From: Tamarix chinensis
Lineage: Eukaryota > Streptophyta > Magnoliopsida > Caryophyllales > Tamaricaceae
Length of the DNA: 64,000 nucleotides
Assembly: GCA_030549775.1 (NCBI GenBank)
Contig: CM060175.1
Span: forward strand, 39,111,915-39,175,914
Direction: 5' to 3'
Under the pieces are notes generated by a model. The model did no database searches. It was not told the origin of the DNA and saw nothing but the letters and a program-made list of their open reading frames with translations. Of this stretch, positions 60,905 to 64,000 are shown piece by piece (the stretch's first letter is position 1; each line of letters starts with the position of its first letter). The translations under genes and the position numbers were made by a program.

Positions 60905-62050
60905 TTTTTTTTTGTAAGTAAATATAAGATTTTAATACTTCCAAAACTGAGTATTTTTGCACAACAAAAATAAACTCATCCTTTAAACTTTATCTACTTA
61001 AGTTATCTATGTACATGAGAAGCTTAGTGTAGGATTTACAAGTTGATAGACTTTCTACCCTAGTGGCCATCTCATTCACTATAACATAATATAAACTAGC
61101 CGATGATCTACTCTTTTAGTGAAAGATTCTCTTATTCCTCTCATTACAACTGTGATGCACAACTGTACCCATCATATACTTGAGGAAGAATGATCTACAC
61201 ATGGGGGACCTACCTCTAGGAACTAACCATAAAAATACATCCTCAAATATAGTTGGTTTGTGATTATAACCACTCACTTCCAATAATTTCATCCATACAC
61301 CATGCATAAAAGAACACTAGGAGTACAAGTGAATTATGCTCTCTTCTCCTACAAGACAGATAAAACATTCTCAATCATTATCCAACCCTAGCCTTGTCAT
61401 TCTATCCTTTTTAAGCAGTTGTTTATGCATTACCAGCTAGATATGTAGTTGTTGTTGAGGTAACATAATTATATTCCATACAAGTTTCCACCATCTCGCC
61501 TCATGTCCCCATGTCCTCAAAATATCATATATTTCTAATATCCTATATGACTTATCAACATTGAGGAAATTCTTATGTCTTGCATGCATTATAGGTTTAA
61601 AACATGGCCTAATATGTAATACCTTATGTGGGCACCAAGGAACTAAACCACTTGTAGGCACATCCTATAACGTCCTAGATTTCACAAAGTAGCTATGAAC
61701 CTAATGAACCCACAATACATCCTTTTTACATCTAAGGTTCCATAGCAATCACCTATAGCCACTTGATTCTAAACATTTAGATTCATCAAGCCTCATCCAA
61801 CCTCTCACTTTGGTTGTCATACCTTATCCCAAGCAACTGGATACTTTTTTATGATTGTGTGGACCTTTACTCATAAGAAGGACCTACAAATAAAGTTCAC
61901 AACATGGATAGTTCATTTAGGTAGCACATAGAATAGTCCCTATTAGGCTTGGAAATCAAATAAACTGACTTGAATAATTATAACCTTCCTACATAGCTTA
62001 AGAAATTATTCTACCAAAGCCTAGTGTGGGTTGTAAACTTGTCCAACAAA
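60905..62050 (-). mobile_element. L1-like LINE 3' remnant
   Basis: Minus-strand reading gives, in order, NNFLSYVGRL (about 62010), LWNLRCKKDVLWVH and VHSYFVKSRTL (about 61720), EARWWKLVWNIIMLPQQQ, LLKKDRMTRLGL, and MHGVWMKLLEVSGYNH through CNERNKRIFH (61307-61116). This is the RT end plus zf-RVT domain. The element finishes at a run of A on the minus strand (T-run at about 60907-60915), as expected for a LINE tail. The upstream part is missing or decayed. No target duplication was recognised. Confidence 0.75.
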
Positions 62051-63113
62051 GTATAATACTCACGGTTATTAAATGTACTTCCTACAATAGTAGTCCCGAA
62101 TATTTTTTTTGTGATCACATATTTTTATTTACTTATAATCTTCCACGAATATGAAGGTGAAAATATGGTTGATAATAATGAGACCATAAATTAGAATATC
62201 ATAATACTGAGGCTAAAATACTTGGGATAAGAAGACTATTTTGCTATAATATTTATGACAAGGAGAATGAATATCCATACGACACACAATTTGAATTTTT
62301 AGTAAACATTAGCGGTGGAAAACCAAAATAGGGTCGAATCTGGTGGCCATTGGTTAATTAGACAAAATAAACCAACCATACCCCTCATTACTAGCTTAGT
62401 GGCCTTAACACCTCCATTGAGGAACACACCATGGGTTTTAATGGCTTAGATCCCATGTGTGCTAATGATTCAGTGGCTTCAATATCTTAACCACTGATGC
62501 ACCTTAAGAGCCTAAGCTTATTAAGTGAAAATGTGCCATTCTTTCAACTTCACCAAGTGATCCACTTGGGCTTAGTGAGTGAAAGTAAGTCTATATTTCA
62601 TCTTAATAAGTGTGCCCATCGTCTTCTTTGGCTTATTTATGGGCTTACATATTAAGTCTTGGGCTTTGAGTAATTAACTAGATGTGTTCGCCTTCAAATC
62701 TTGATAACCTCTAGTAGGCCTTTTGTAATAAGCCTCGGAATTAATGAGTGAATGATTTTTAAGGTGTTTTTATCTGGCTACGTATGCCCTTCTTCAATAT
62801 TTAGGGACTTGAGTGAGGGATTACAGATAAAGATTTATTGATGGCCTTTATATAAGAGGGCATATAGCTTTGATAACTATTGATGGCATTTGTTTAGAGG
62901 GATTACGTATTTAAATTATAGGTTCATGTTATTCAACCAACTTATTCACTAGAAAAGGCATTTTAATATATAATAAGTGAGGAAAAAATTCATTTCTTTA
63001 TTTATAGATGTTAAAGTAAAGAAAATCAACAAAGTACATGAATTTAAATGTAAGAATGTTATCATTGAGTCAAATTCAAGAAATTTTACAAATAATATTT
63101 TCTTAAGTGTTTA
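62051..63113. other. non-coding, between LINE and Tat pol end
   Basis: No frame of note. It is probably 3' untranslated sequence of the Tat-type element whose pol ends at 63114. Short phrases around 62400-62780 (GCCTTAACACC, GGCTTCAATATC) look like a degenerate local repeat. Confidence 0.4.
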
Positions 63114-63561
63114 GCATTCCAAGATTTGGATAAGTATCTTACATCCTTATTAGCTAGTATGAAGGTCACTAGACCAACTTTCTTAGTAATTTGATATGGA
63201 CCTTCCCACTTAGCCGCAAGTTTTCTCTAACGGTCAATGCTTTGGAACTTAGCCTTCCTTAATGCCCATTCTCCTACTCTCAAATGAGTGGGTTTAAGTC
63301 TTTTAGCATAATATTTAGCTACTTTTTGTCAATACTTTGTGAATCATATTTGGACTATATCACTTTGTTATTCAAGCAAGTCTTTATCAATTTTTAGGGC
63401 TTCTTCATTTTCTTAAGGATCATACTGATTAGTCCGATATGATTTGGTATCTTATTCCATTAAAACAACCATTTTAGCTCTAAAAGCTAATCTAAAAGGG
63501 GTCTCACCTATTAGGTTATTTATGGTTGATCGAACAACCCATAAAATTATAAGAATCTCAT
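63114..63561 (-). pseudogene. Tat-type Ty3/gypsy polyprotein, C-terminal end of integrase
   Basis: Minus strand, nearly one frame: LIGETPFRLAFRAKMVV, then ENEEALKIDKDLLE, QKVAKYYAKRLKPTHLRVGE, KLAAKWEGPYQITKKVGLV and SWNAKHLRKYYL before the stop near 63114. This matches the integrase C-terminus of the Tat lineage (GETPF, a RVGD-like block, WEGPY, final LRRYY-type end). About four in-frame stops. The upstream part is cut off at 63562 by another repeat. Confidence 0.82.
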
Positions 63562-64000
63562 TGTAATACCCCAAGAATCCTAATTTAGGAATTATAGCAA
63601 AATGATGATTTATTAGAGAAAATTAAGAAAATATATTACTTCATTAAATAAAGAGGAAATTAATTGAGGAAAATAAGGAGAAAATAATAAATAAATTATT
63701 TAGAAAGTTTTGGACATTTTTCTAATTAAAATGGAAGTTAAGGACAATTTATCCAAAATAGCCTAACTAATTTAAAAATGGATTTAATTATTATAATTAA
63801 ATAATTATTATTAAAATTAAATATCTAAATTAATTATATAAATAAATAAAGACCAAATACCCCCAACCCAACCACTTTATCATTTTCCATTTTCCTTTTT
63901 CCTTTTTCTCCTTTCTTTTCTTTTTCATTCTTCCTCCTTTACTTTTTTTTTCTTCTCATCCCCCGGTTTGGGCTAGCCCGTCGGCCCAAATCTCCCTTCC
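63562..64000 (+). repeat. start of another LTR-like repeat
   Basis: It begins TGTAATACCCCAAGAATCC exactly where the Tat pol reading ends, becomes AT-rich, then pyrimidine-rich (63880-63960), and runs off the window. TGTAA-A-CCCC starts are common for plant gypsy LTRs. It is the mirror of the purine-rich repeats at 57-60 kb. Confidence 0.5.

Overview
This window is nuclear DNA from a flowering plant. It is AT-rich, holds one ordinary multi-exon plant gene with GT-AG introns, and is dominated by plant-type transposable elements (chromodomain Ty3/gypsy of Reina type, Athila, Tat-type gypsy, Ty1/copia, L1-like LINEs, hAT). By my count about 70% of the window is identifiable mobile-element sequence. 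The species cannot be resolved by eye.

Host gene: the only cellular gene I can support is ACTIN-RELATED PROTEIN 4 (ARP4) on the minus strand. Eight exons between 29167 and 13789 join in phase without a stop and give the first 201 residues. The rest of the gene (about 240 residues in the family) must lie left of position 1. Its introns are very uneven: seven are complete in the window, and intron 2 is 9.7 kb, intron 5 is 3.8 kb, and intron 8, which runs off the left edge, exceeds 13.7 kb. Intron 2 holds a 5'-truncated LINE (20605-22007) with a 16-bp target-site duplication, and an old copia element (about 22205-28676) that itself carries a short inverted-repeat insertion. Intron 8 holds a nested pair: a young Reina-like element (5013-10400, perfect GGGAG duplication) inside an old Reina-like element (2910-13415). 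All four lie antisense to ARP4.

Upstream of ARP4: about 250 bp of leader/promoter sequence is followed by a degenerate hAT transposon (about 29424-34195) with a broken RICESLEEPER-like transposase. From 34.2 to 38.1 kb there is little recognisable sequence apart from a possible gypsy-type gag-like remnant near 36.2-36.6 kb.

Right half: a long non-coding repeat (38132-41498, continuing at 54040-54613) contains a hairpin-motif block and a minisatellite. A 12.5-kb Athila element on the minus strand (41499-54034, perfect CCTCA duplication, 1534-bp LTRs differing at 4 sites) has inserted into it. A second related repeat (54614-58728, bounded TGTAAC...GTTACA) looks like a long LTR. Purine-rich simple sequence, a minus-strand LINE remnant (about 60905-62050), the C-terminus of a Tat-type gypsy polyprotein (63114-63561, minus strand) and the start of another LTR-like repeat at 63562 complete the window.

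The most interesting observations are these: both young LTR elements have gag-pol frames that are almost free of indels yet carry 7-8 in-frame stops; the Reina-type pol frame and polypurine tract overlap the 3' LTR in both an old and a young element; Athila carries an 83-bp tandem array built on perfect palindromes that recur in its own LTRs; and ARP4 is stretched by antisense retroelements.
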